DNA from: Antedon mediterranea
Lineage: Eukaryota > Echinodermata > Crinoidea > Comatulida > Antedonidae
Reading direction: 5' to 3'
DNA: 64,000 nucleotides
Assembly: GCF_964355755.1 (NCBI RefSeq)
Contig: NC_092675.1
Location: forward strand, 16,877,312-16,941,311
Positions 55,501 through 64,000 of the stretch are shown piece after piece. Below the pieces are notes generated by a model. That model was not told the origin of the DNA. It saw only the letters and a list, made by a program, of their open reading frames with translations, and made no database searches. Numbering within the stretch: position 1 is the first letter of the stretch; every line of letters begins with the position of its first letter. The position numbers and the translations under genes are program-made.

Positions 55501-57520
55501 CCTGTAGTATATTCATGCCAAATCCCAGCTCAATACTACAACAAATGGGAGGAGTAATACTTTATAAATAGCACTTTTTACTCAACAGTGTCCGGATGGA
55601 AGAAGATGAGGAAAAAAGAAGAGAGTCCTAGACTCAGGTACCCCGAGTAATAAAACGAGATATAGTCTATATCATATTATGTATACAGTATATTTTACCA
55701 TAAAGTTTAAGAACATGTGCCTGTAGTATATTCATGCAAAATCTTAGCTCAATACTACAATGAATAAGGGAGGAGTAGCACTTTTTACTCAATAGTGTCC
55801 AGATGGAGGAAGAAGGAGAAAATGAGTAAGTCCTAGACTCGGGTACCCCAAGTAAAAAGGGGACTATACAATACCAAGCTAAACACATTAAATTTAATTC
55901 ATGCTTCTGCAGTATCAAAATAAAATTGTTCTAAAAATGTTGTTTTTAAATTTGGACACAAGTTACTGTATTGTTTAATTGTGTGTGTATGTCATTAGCC
56001 GCTGTCACCTGCAAGGAATATAATATGTATAACATTTACCTTCAATTGAATTTAACTTTGAACTTAGCATGACAAGCGGTGTGAGAATCTCACTAGGCGA
56101 TGCACCACCATGGCTACCAGTTTCACTCATTCCATGATCTCCACACAAAACTAATAAAGATGGAAGCTCCCTATTCATATCCTTTCTTTCCATTGATGTA
56201 TAAATCATGGATAATACCGAGTCCATCTCTTGCAGTTTTGGTTGTACAAGGGGGCTTGCTGGTCCCCCAATATGTCCTATGTGATCAAGGCCTAGGTAGT
56301 GTAGGATGAGGACGTCCCAATCTTCCCTTGCAAGTGTTGGCTTCAAATGTCGTGTTACATTGTCATCAACCTAAAAGCAGACCAATAATTGATTAGACAC
56401 CTTCTCACTAAAACAGAATTTAAACTTTTAGCGTATTTGCCTATGTATGTAGCATCATCAAATTTTGAGTTCAATTTTTGTTTGATTTCTTTTGAATAAG
56501 CACTACAAGAGTTGGGCCTAAAATCTGCAAGTACGTACTCACCTCTGTATAGTCAGACACAAAGAATGATGTTGTTCCGTCCACTTCATCAAAGCTGTTT
56601 GGAAAGAGTCTAATCCATGTGTCATCTCCATAGAACAGCATCTTATATCCAGCCACTTTAAGTTGATAAATAATGTTGTCCTCTAATAGAGCCTTGGAAT
56701 CAACATTCAGGATAACATCCACAAATCCTGGAATTGTTCCTGATGTTAATGCCTGTTGGAAAATTATTTAAAAAATAAATCCTTGATTTATTATGTATCG
56801 CAAGATGAATTTGATTAGCAGAAGAATCATAAGACTCTGTGGGTACATATGTAATCTGACATGATTTTTTAGTTGAGATTTAAATGTGTATTACTATATA
56901 TGAATGACCAAGTATGCTCAGGGGGTCTGGGAACAAAATGTGAAAATTAAGAGGTGAGATTATACTTACTTATACATTTTTTATTATTTAGCATAAATTT
57001 GTGAGTGGTATTATATCCAATGATGGAATTAAACTTGGTCATATAATAATGTAATGGAAAATACAAAACTCATAACTCATACAAGTACAGTAATAAAAAA
57101 AGTAAAATTAATTACTGGCAATACCTTTACTCTGGGCATTGTGACAGTAGGAGAATGAGCTTTGGCGATGAAACTTAAAGAATATCCACTGTCAATTAAC
57201 TGTTGGGTGAAGATCATTCTCTTTTTGTCCCCAAGTAAAAAGTCCCATCTAAAAGCATCAATAAGCACTAGGACAAGTCGTCCAAACATAGGCTGTCTCA
57301 GAACATCATTGTCAGAAGGATAGCTAGGCTCTGGTGCAACGCCATCATTGTTGGTAGTAGGATAGCTAGGCTCTGGTGCAGCATCACTGTGTGATGCATG
57401 CCCTGGAGGTATTTGTTTGATTGGTAGGAACCCTTTTATAAAAATGAATAAACCCTGAAGTTGGGCAGTAATACATGTTGTTATTAGTATTATAGCGAAT
57501 GTTGGCAATAGTAATTTCAT
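49541..57520 (-). CDS. PIGG: GPI ethanolamine phosphate transferase 2 (PIGG), complete (11 coding exons, 952 aa)
   Basis: PIGG adds ethanolamine phosphate to the second mannose of GPI anchors in the ER. Exons: 57520-57125, 56752-56543, 56370-56040, 54405-54193, 53772-53555, 53159-52878, 52655-52375, 51784-51608, 51216-50883, 50776-50610, 49790-49541. All junctions are GT-AG and in phase, total 2859 nt. The start MKLLLPTF gives an N-terminal membrane segment followed by FIKGFLP. The alkaline-phosphatase-like lumenal domain has VLVLIDAFRWDF (Asp88), PTVTMPR (Thr125), YLGLDHIGH (Asp231, His235) and CGDHGMSETGSHGG (Asp280, His281). TSGTIPGFVDV and DGTTSFFVSDYTEV are family-typical. Exons 6-11 are hydrophobic multi-pass, with FVEEEHQTWYFL and GNSNSIATIDLSSGYVGLD. 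The end is SVFSPKLLYEAMH...LKRK. Human PIGG is 983 aa. The frame stays open 41 codons upstream (a second ATG at 57643), so a longer N-terminus is possible. PIGO and PIGN are less likely because the GNSNS and WSVFSPKLLYE signatures match PIGG. Confidence 0.93.
49902..50448. mobile_element. piggyBac-like MITE, copy 3, in PIGG intron 10
   Basis: TTAA precedes AGATGTATTGTCCCTTGAAA and follows GACAATACATCT. The sequence is close to 8815-9343 throughout. The right TTAA (50449-50452) also contains the TA at which the next MITE is inserted. Confidence 0.8.
50452..50592. mobile_element. TA-flanked MITE, copy 3
   Basis: AGCTCTGTCTACACTATCAA and TTTGATAGTGTAGACAGAG are near-perfect inverted ends with TA on each side. 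It abuts the preceding MITE and ends 18 bp from the PIGG exon 10 boundary. Confidence 0.85.
51849..51946. mobile_element. TA-flanked MITE, copy 4 (shortened)
   Basis: A 98-bp member with ends AGCTCTGTCTACACTATCAA and AGTGTTGACAGAGCT and TA flanks. It has lost part of the core. It lies in PIGG intron 7. Confidence 0.75.
54878..54948 (-). tRNA. tRNA-Val (AAC)-like, copy 1
   Basis: The cloverleaf has a perfect 7-bp acceptor stem (GGTTTCG/CGAAACC), an A-box-like TAGTGTAGTGG, anticodon stem TCTGC/GCAGA around TTAACAC (anticodon AAC, valine), and B box GGTTCGAGCC. Its 3' side has TATTTTTC, a Pol III terminator. At 71 nt it is one or two bases shorter than usual, and the T stem has a C-T mismatch. 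It may be a weak functional gene, a pseudogene or the head of a tRNA-derived SINE. It is inside PIGG intron 3, same strand. Confidence 0.75.
55165..55236 (-). tRNA. tRNA-Val (AAC)-like, copy 2
   Basis: Same architecture: A box GGCGTAGTGG, anticodon loop TTAACAC, a perfect T stem CCTGG/CCAGG with loop TTCGAGC, and a downstream T-run (TTTCTTTTTT). The acceptor stem GGCTTCT / CGAAACC has two mismatches. The two copies are therefore damaged at different places: copy 1 in the T arm, copy 2 in the acceptor. Confidence 0.7.
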
Positions 57521-57649
57521 TGACAATTCCTGTTGAAACAGATGTTTTCTAATTCTGAAATGTAAAATAAAATCAGTATTAGTAGGCACACACGATTGTG
57601 CTTCGGAGGCCATCTTGTTGAGATGACAAATAGTCGTGACCATTCAATC

Positions 57650-57840
57650 AAACAACAAAAATAAAATAGCGTTATCAGGAAATTTTCGGACATCGTGTTA
57701 GTTAAAAAATCCTGAATGGAGGGTCATATGAGAAAAAAATTTACCGTGAAATGTTCTTACAATATTGACCTACGTTACTACAGTATATGCATAAAAACAA
57801 TTATACATATTTTTTTTATCGCCTAAAATCCATTGAAAAA
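57650..57840 (-). promoter_or_regulatory. PIGG: Inferred PIGG promoter/5' region
   Basis: Placed here only because the PIGG start codon lies at 57520 and repeats begin near 57845. No TATA box or initiator can be assigned with confidence. Confidence 0.3.
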
Positions 57841-57844
57841 AACC

Positions 57845-60800
57845 TCCTTGTGTTAATATTGTCGCACTTGACCAAATTACAACATTGGTGCTGCGAGCGA
57901 AAACGTGATTAAATGAGTAACATGCCTGCAAAATCTACACTAGTATCTATAAATTTCTGTGACATTGCATTGACCTACACCAAGTGCCTGGTATAGGTGC
58001 TGCTTGTGCCCAGAAACTGGAGAGCCTGTTACGGGAATATCACCACAGACACCATAGGAGGTATAAAGGGATTGGGAAAAGTGAAATTTACTAATATTAC
58101 TCTACTAATACTATGGATTGACTTCATTTAGTGGGGAGGGATTGTGACTACAATGAATGGCTTAACGTGACCTGGGAGGCCAGTTTAACTACCGCTAATG
58201 AGGAGTCTATTATCTACCGTGAGCCTCGCGAGGATAGACGAGATCAATCTGGATCAGAGTCAAGATCACCTGCACAACGTCCCGAGGCTGGAGACCACAT
58301 ACTAACCAATCCTCAAGCAGTCCCAAGGGGGGTTTCATCAAACACGCCTGGTTAGCTCTCTTATGCAGATTCTTGAGTGGTACCGGAATATCGGGACACT
58401 CCACCTACTCTTTCGTTTCAAGTTACCCAGGTAACCTCTGCTGCTAGTCCTGGGATTACGGCAGCAAATTCAAGGGCCCAGGTAACTGCTACCATCGATA
58501 ATGAGCTTTTGAAAAGAAATGTGACATCACCAGCGATAGAAACAAAATTATGCTAGGTGGCAGCACAAAATTATGTTAGATTATGCTAGGCACAATTATG
58601 GACAAAATGAAAAAAAAAAAACAATGTATAAGATGTTTTTGTTTTATGTACCACAAAAGTGAAAAGCAAAAAAAAAAAAAGGGAGTGGGGGTCAGGTTTT
58701 GGTCAAATTTTGCTACTGCAGCTCATGGTAATATTATTATTATTACTGCCTTTCCGCTGAAAAGTCTGCCAACATTTCCGCTTGGGCTGCTCCGTAAATC
58801 TCTTTTACTAGTTTCTTCCAGTCTGATCTTTCATTGGCTAGTTCTTTAAGTTGTTTCATGGTAAATATGCTTCAGAATTAGGTTTTTTGAATTATGCTAG
58901 ATTTTCTAAAATTATGCCTAGCATAAATGCTAGATGGGTCAAAATTTTGCTAGAATTGGCCACTATGCCTACAAGAGACAGGCACCAGATTTAGGTACCA
59001 TCAAAGAAGAAAGTTACAGCTTCTTCTGGTTTTTGGAAACCATCTGGAGAACCATGGATGCATGGTACATGCTTTGCTCCAATGGCCATCAATGAGATCT
59101 TCACTCGGACGCAGGCTTGTTGCACTAATATACATGTTAATCTTTTTCCACAAGACACACTGGGGAGTGGAATCCGCAACCCGATCTGACGATTGGGGTG
59201 GCTGACTTGGAAGGGTTCAACCTGGTAGGATGTGTCTCACTCGCTGTTCAGTTAGGTACAAAGATGTGGTGCACCTACTGGTTGACTCAGTGGGGCCCAT
59301 CGGACTCTAACAACAGACGGTGGTCATCAGTGTGAAAGATGTGTCGGCACGCCTTCCTCTGTTTGGCATTGAAGTGTTCCGTCACCAGTGCAAAGCCGAA
59401 ATAGGTTTAGGGGAAAACACTCCTGAACCTATCAACCATCAACACTGTCGAGGAGAAATTGTGGAGTAAGATACAAATGCTCCTCAGGGCATTTGCCAGC
59501 TGCAGGATGTTCAAGCAATTCTTTGATCGCAGATCGCAAGAAGGCAGCGCAACATCTCCTTCTGTTGAAGCTAATCAGATATCGGGACAGAGTAGTCAAG
59601 ACCAATCTACCCGAGTACCCAGGCTCATGCTGTAGCGCACTAAGAGTTGGCCAGGGTAGGACCCCCATCTCGCCAAATGCGATGTATCTACCCTACTAAC
59701 AGGTAGAAGGGAGGATCACAAAAGATGGCTACACTCCCAAAGAGTTGTACTGGTCTAGTCCTCGAGTCGGCTGGCTCTGCTAGCAGTGTCTCATTCAACG
59801 TCGCACAAGAAGACAGCTTCAAATAGGAGAGCCCAGGTGATCCGGATGGAAATAAGCATCAAACGCTTCTATCTACTCATGGGCCGTTTTCTTCACTTCC
59901 CGTCTTGAGGGTGGTGGTGATCGGTGCCTCCTCTTGGTTGATGAACTCCACACGGCTTTCTTATAAGGCTGTGTGGCAGTTGGTTGGGCAAGGCAACTCT
60001 CGGCCTCAGCTTCTGCGGCTAGCTGGCCCTTCCATTCAAGGTCCATCTGCTGGGCCATTGTGTCAGTCTATACAGGTTTATTGTGGTTTAGTAGCAGGAG
60101 AGTAAACCGATCCAGCGACTCACCCCCATTGATGCTTGCAGGTCATGCATCATGTCCAGAGTTTTCTGGTTGATGCCGCTCACATTGGCCCTGATGGTCT
60201 TAACCAGGTCGTCCAAGGTGGCCTCAAGTCTCCTATGATTTCTGTAGCATATTTTTGTGGCACAGCTTGGTCAGCGAAGGGCGGTCGTGGTGTACCTGCA
60301 AGGCGACTAACTGTAATTCCCTTGGCAGTACCAGGAGGCGCTCACCAGAATTTTCTTGTTTCAGAAACAGAATGCCGACGGACAGGTAAAGGCTGTCTTG
60401 ATTCAACGAGAAGAACTTCATGCTCGTGCTGAAAAGGAACAGCTCATTAGTTGAGGGGTCGCTGTTGCGTTCTAACCACTGCAGGATAGGATGAAGATCA
60501 GCATTCTTGCGTTAGTCCTGGAGTTTGCTGGGTCACTCAACCGCCAGAGTCTTAAACACATTCCTCGCTACCTACTTCTTTTTGCATGACTAATTTGAGA
60601 GATGGGTACGATGTCATCAGGTAGACACAGCAGGTAGTTTCAGAAATACAATGGCCAGCGACTCCTTATGGGTTGTACAGCAGTTACATTGTTCAGTGTG
60701 CTGGATGCTAGTGTACGTTTACTCATTTCTTATCCTCTTGCACTTGCAGCAGTTCCCAACCGATGGCGTGATCTGATGCGTCCACATCTAGTATGAATTC

Positions 60801-62010
60801 ATCACTTGTGTCCGGTAACGTCAAGACAGGAGGTTAAACCAGTGCATTCTTGAGAGATTCAAAAGCGACCTGTTGGTCTTCTCCTCACACAAATTGGGCA
60901 GTTGGAAAGGCCAAACGACATTTTGACGAATTCATACGAACCGTGCTTGGTGATGAACGCAGTTTCCCTCTGGTCTGTCTCCTCCTTCATCGATAACTGA
61001 AATTAACCCCATAGAGCCAGAACCAGATGTTCCATGATATGGATCAATGCAATCCCTTATCAACGGCAACGGATAGGTGTCCTTGGTGGTGATGTTATTC
61101 AATGCTTGGTAGTCAGTAGCAGTCACCCTAACCCTGCACTAGGACTGGTAGTGATGCCCACTCCGAGATTGAGTGTTGGATCACACAAGGTTGTAACATA
61201 TTTTTTATCTCTTTCTACTCTTCATCCGCAAAATGTAGTGGCGTTGGTTGGAGCCTTTGCTTTATAGCTGAGGCATCGCTCTTGTTGATAGAGTGCTCGA
61301 TACCCTTGAACGTACCAATATCGAGCTGATGAGAAGCGAAAACCTCTTAATGCTGGGGGATGAAAGCGTATAACTGTATGAACTCAAAATGCCGGAGAGA
61401 TCAGCATGAGATGCTTCAAGCATCTCCACCAGTTGACTGGGTACTGCCAAAACAGGTTCATCATAGCTGGTTACAGAACATACTTCTACAGCGTTAACCT
61501 CACTCTCTTCCACCTGGTTGGCTTCCATGGCTGTAGTGATGTCTCTCCCATGCTTCAAGGTAACGTACCTGTAATGTTGACCACGCACAGGTACGGAGTA
61601 CACAATCCCTGAAGTTCTATCTATATCCGGACCGGATCTATATAAAAGATAAATTGTTTGGTGAAAGTTGACACTGGACATGCGCTGCAGAGTGATGTGG
61701 TATCACTTTACGCTTGGCGACAAGGACATGAGCAATTATGAGGGGTTTCAGGTTCTCGATTTCCCCTCAGAGACTGTGCTTGCGCTCACAGCTGTACGCA
61801 GTCGATGGCCCTATCTGTTCTCGTTTTCTTGAAGTTGCCTTACAGAGAATATCATATCTGATGTTGTACGACCAGCCCGGAAGCTACATTGACTTTCAGG
61901 AGAAATATTTTCAGCAAGGACTTGTAAAAGGACATTTTAAAATAGAAATATAGTACCTCTGTATTAATTGTTAATATCATCGCACTCAAACAAATTACAA
62001 CACATTACCA
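57845..62010 (-). mobile_element. Degenerate, rearranged Ty3/gypsy-like LTR retroelement
   Basis: On the minus strand, 61681-61262 resembles the linker between protease and reverse transcriptase (VEMLEASHADLSGI). The frame 61126-60932 has a reverse-transcriptase N-terminal signature (YQALNNITTKDTYPLPLIRD) before it decays. Short direct repeats resembling each other (TTAATATTGTCGCACTTGACC near 57856 and TTAATATCATCGCACTCAAAC near 61971) may be LTR remnants. A + strand frame near 58131-58355 could be a gag remnant, which would mean internal inversion. Many stops and shifts are present, so no intact protein exists. Confidence 0.6.
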
Positions 62011-62102
62011 CTAGCCTAGTAAGTTAGTAGTAGTAGGCCTAGGTCTCCAGCCAGCACTGAGCAGGCTAGTTATCCCATCATCATTATGGGATATGACCGG
62101 TT

Positions 62103-62858
62103 GGGCCGCCGACAAGTTGAGCCGCCGGTGATTTCTATTTAACGCCCAGTGCATGCGTCTTTTACGACATTTCGCGTAGTGATTAGGGTGGTGTCCTAGT
62201 ACATAAGTTCATGGTCTTGGTTTATTGTGTCATGAAAATAAATAATATATAATTACAATTAACAACACAGCAAAGGAAAGTAGTAATATTTAATTGTTTT
62301 TAATCTTTCGAGGAAAGAATTCAGTGCACTCCATAATTTTTCTCGCGTGTAGGTCTATCACGTAAAATCACGTTGTCTCTCAGAGGACTAATTAATACTA
62401 GAGTACAGTATTAACATTCTTCGAATGAGGTTAAATAAAGATTATTTTTTATTTACTAATCTTTTAATATCATATTTTATTGAATTTTACAATGTTAATA
62501 CACAAAATATTTTAATAAAAAACGTGATTTTATGTAATTATTTTACCGAAAAATGGAGTACGCCTAGTTCATACAACTGCCGACTAAAAACGAACACTTT
62601 CGGTGATGTTTTAGGCCTTATATTTTGGAATCTACAAGCCAGATATTCATAATTATTTTTTTATTATAATATTGAATAATATATTATATATACTAAAAAC
62701 CATGATTGATATATAAACTTTTGAATGTACATCGTTATCCCTAATAATATATAAATAGAACGAGCACCGGCGAAAGTTAGCATATGGCGTTCCATAGAAA
62801 ATAACGTTTTTCTGGCGGCGGCTTAACTTGGCATCTAGGCGGCGGCCTAGGCCTAACC
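62103..62858. mobile_element. Candidate TIR element with GCCGCC subterminal motifs
   Basis: The left end GGGCCGCCGACAAGTTGAGC-CGCC and the right end (inverted) GGCCGCC...CAAGTTAAGCCGCC are complementary apart from a small insertion. About 750 bp of AT-rich, non-coding interior lies between. The target duplication was not resolved. Confidence 0.5.
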
Positions 62859-63690
62859 TAGCTAGCTAGCTAGGGCCCAGGCCTTAATATAGGCTTATCA
62901 TAGACATAGGCTAGTACTAGCTAGCCTAGAGGCCTACCTCCTTCTCTAGCTAGAGAGAGGACGGTATATGGATGGATTCCTTCCTACATTAGGTCTAGGC
63001 CTAGTTAGTAACATTTTTAGACGGCGGCATTTACTAACGTGATATTTTGACCATGTATTGTAGTACAATATAGGTGTACTATATTGAGGCCTAGCCCTAT
63101 ATAAAAAGTAAACAAAAAAAACAACAACGAGGCGCAGGCATGCATGTCCTCTGTTGAACGCCCTCAAGAGTAACAATTTGGAAATAGTTTTTAGTCTTTT
63201 AAATCCAGCAGAGAATTTTTATTTTGATCTTGATTTGTTGTGCGCACTGCGCATGGCGGATTCATTCAACCGTGTTTTGATGGCAGCAGAGGAGCATGCA
63301 GCAGCAGACGGTTTTTGTTTTTGTTTGTACGTGTGTGTGCATCATCCATATAGGCCCTAGATCCAGTACATGTTTTTAGCAGCAGCGAGAGCAGCAGACA
63401 GAGAGAGAGAGAGTAGACTCTGAATACAGTATTCACATGATTTTATCATCGGTATGTGTTTATTTTGTTGTTAATTAGCCGTCGATAATGAAGCTGTTTG
63501 GACAAATTTTGATATACTAGGCCTACTAGGCCCCTAGGCCCTAGGCCTAGGTTAGGCCTAGCTAGGTAGGCTAGGCTTTGTTTGTATGAGGTAGGCCTAC
63601 TAAGCCCTAGCTAGCTAGGCCTAGCTAGGCCCGCCCTAGCCTATCTATGCCTACTACTGGGTCCTACTACTAGGCCTAGCCTAGGGGTGT
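62830..63690. repeat. CTAG/GGCC-rich tracts
   Basis: Dense GCCTAGGCCTA and GCTAGCTAG motifs at 62830-62945 and 63510-63690. The second tract follows a possible first exon, as the tract at 23770 follows HECTD3 exon 1. Confidence 0.65.
63253..63450 (+). other. Possible first exon of a downstream + strand gene
   Basis: ATGGCGGATTCATTCAACCG (63253) opens a short frame (MADSFNRVLMAAEEHAAADG...) that closes at 63360. GCAGCAGCGAGAGCAGCAGA and a (GA)n run follow, then a good donor ATCG|GTATGT near 63450. This could be a 5' UTR exon with an upstream ORF. No homology was recognised, so this is speculative. Confidence 0.25.
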
Positions 63691-64000
63691 CAGATAAAAT
63701 CGGTCGTGTTCATTATGTTTTAGTTAATTTTCAATATTGGAATTTCTAATAATACTATTTGACATTTTTTTTAACCTCGATCGTTATTTTTTAAGTACAG
63801 TAAAAATATAAATATTTATCTTTAACAGGTTTTAATGAATTGTAATGTGTTCTTTTAGAAAATCGTTTTAAAATGTTTTTTTGTTTTATTGTTTCAAACT
63901 TTTTGAAAAGATTGGCATGCCACTGTTTAAAGTTTTGAAAATAATAAATAATAGTTTAATAGTTAAACAAGCCTATTGCGTATTTTTTAATCACAGTTAA

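Larger units (their letters stand above)
54477..55860. repeat. Tandemly duplicated ~830-bp block in PIGG intron 3
   Basis: Blocks starting AACAAGCAYGAATGTGCRAT at about 54484 and 55312 share TACTCGGGGTACAGC, AATGACGTCATAAGAC, CGGTACCATCTTCGAGACGT and a CCCCGAGTAATAA end. A third partial copy is at 55690-55860. TATACAGTA...CACCATAAAGTT leads into each of the two tRNA-like sequences. The palindromic TGACGTCA site is conserved in both full copies. Confidence 0.75.

Noticed and set aside
58550-58975. Possible further hAT-type MITE (TTATGCTAG-rich) inside the gypsy remnant
   Set aside because: Weak TIR similarity to TAGTGGCCA and no clear target duplication. Only composition suggests it.

Overview
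The window is an AT-rich, intron-rich animal nuclear genome segment. It carries three complete conserved genes, one partial gene plus a decayed relative of it, and a dense population of transposon fragments and tandem arrays. All three complete genes were rebuilt exon by exon from splice sites and reading-phase continuity. No prokaryotic or organellar feature is present. The best guess for the organism is a marine invertebrate deuterostome, probably an echinoderm. That rests on the gene set, the gene structures, the (A)GGCCTAG-type tracts and the repertoire of Helitron, hAT, piggyBac-like and LINE fragments. It is inference, not proof.

Layout. 1-8.5 kb: the last exon of a METTL27-like (WBSCR27-type) methyltransferase gene on the + strand, then transposon clutter, then frameshifted remains of a second copy. 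8.8-9.4 kb: a TTAA-flanked MITE sitting beside its own empty site. 10.1-23.0 kb, - strand: CENPC, 15 coding exons, 1271 aa, with a Mis12-binding-type N-terminus, the CENP-C signature motif and a C-terminal cupin. Its introns hold a LINE fragment, several MITEs and a hAT element nested inside another hAT element. 23.0-23.5 kb: a compact head-to-head interval between CENPC and HECTD3.

23.5-46.1 kb, + strand: HECTD3, 18 coding exons, 842 aa, with a DOC/APC10 domain and a HECT domain (catalytic Cys804). Its introns hold two Helitrons, a 42-bp higher-order array, a 362-bp higher-order array, LINE fragments (one interrupted by a MITE with a clean 8-bp target duplication) and a 71-bp array inside a repeated element. 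A 25-bp minisatellite lies in its probable 3' UTR. 49.5-57.5 kb, - strand, convergent with HECTD3: PIGG, 11 coding exons, 952 aa, with two tRNA-Val(AAC)-type sequences in intron 3 on the same strand. 57.8-62.0 kb: a scrambled Ty3/gypsy-like retroelement. 62.0-64.0 kb: a TIR element, CTAG-rich tracts and perhaps the start of another + strand gene.

The genes have unrelated housekeeping roles: kinetochore foundation (CENPC), ubiquitin ligation (HECTD3) and GPI-anchor ethanolamine-phosphate transfer (PIGG). Nothing indicates that they form one pathway. The less ordinary content is structural: several non-autonomous elements whose termini or bodies are tandem arrays, two arrays with higher-order periodicity, a run of seven symmetric phase-1 exons in CENPC, and MITE ends lying within about 20 bp of splice donors.
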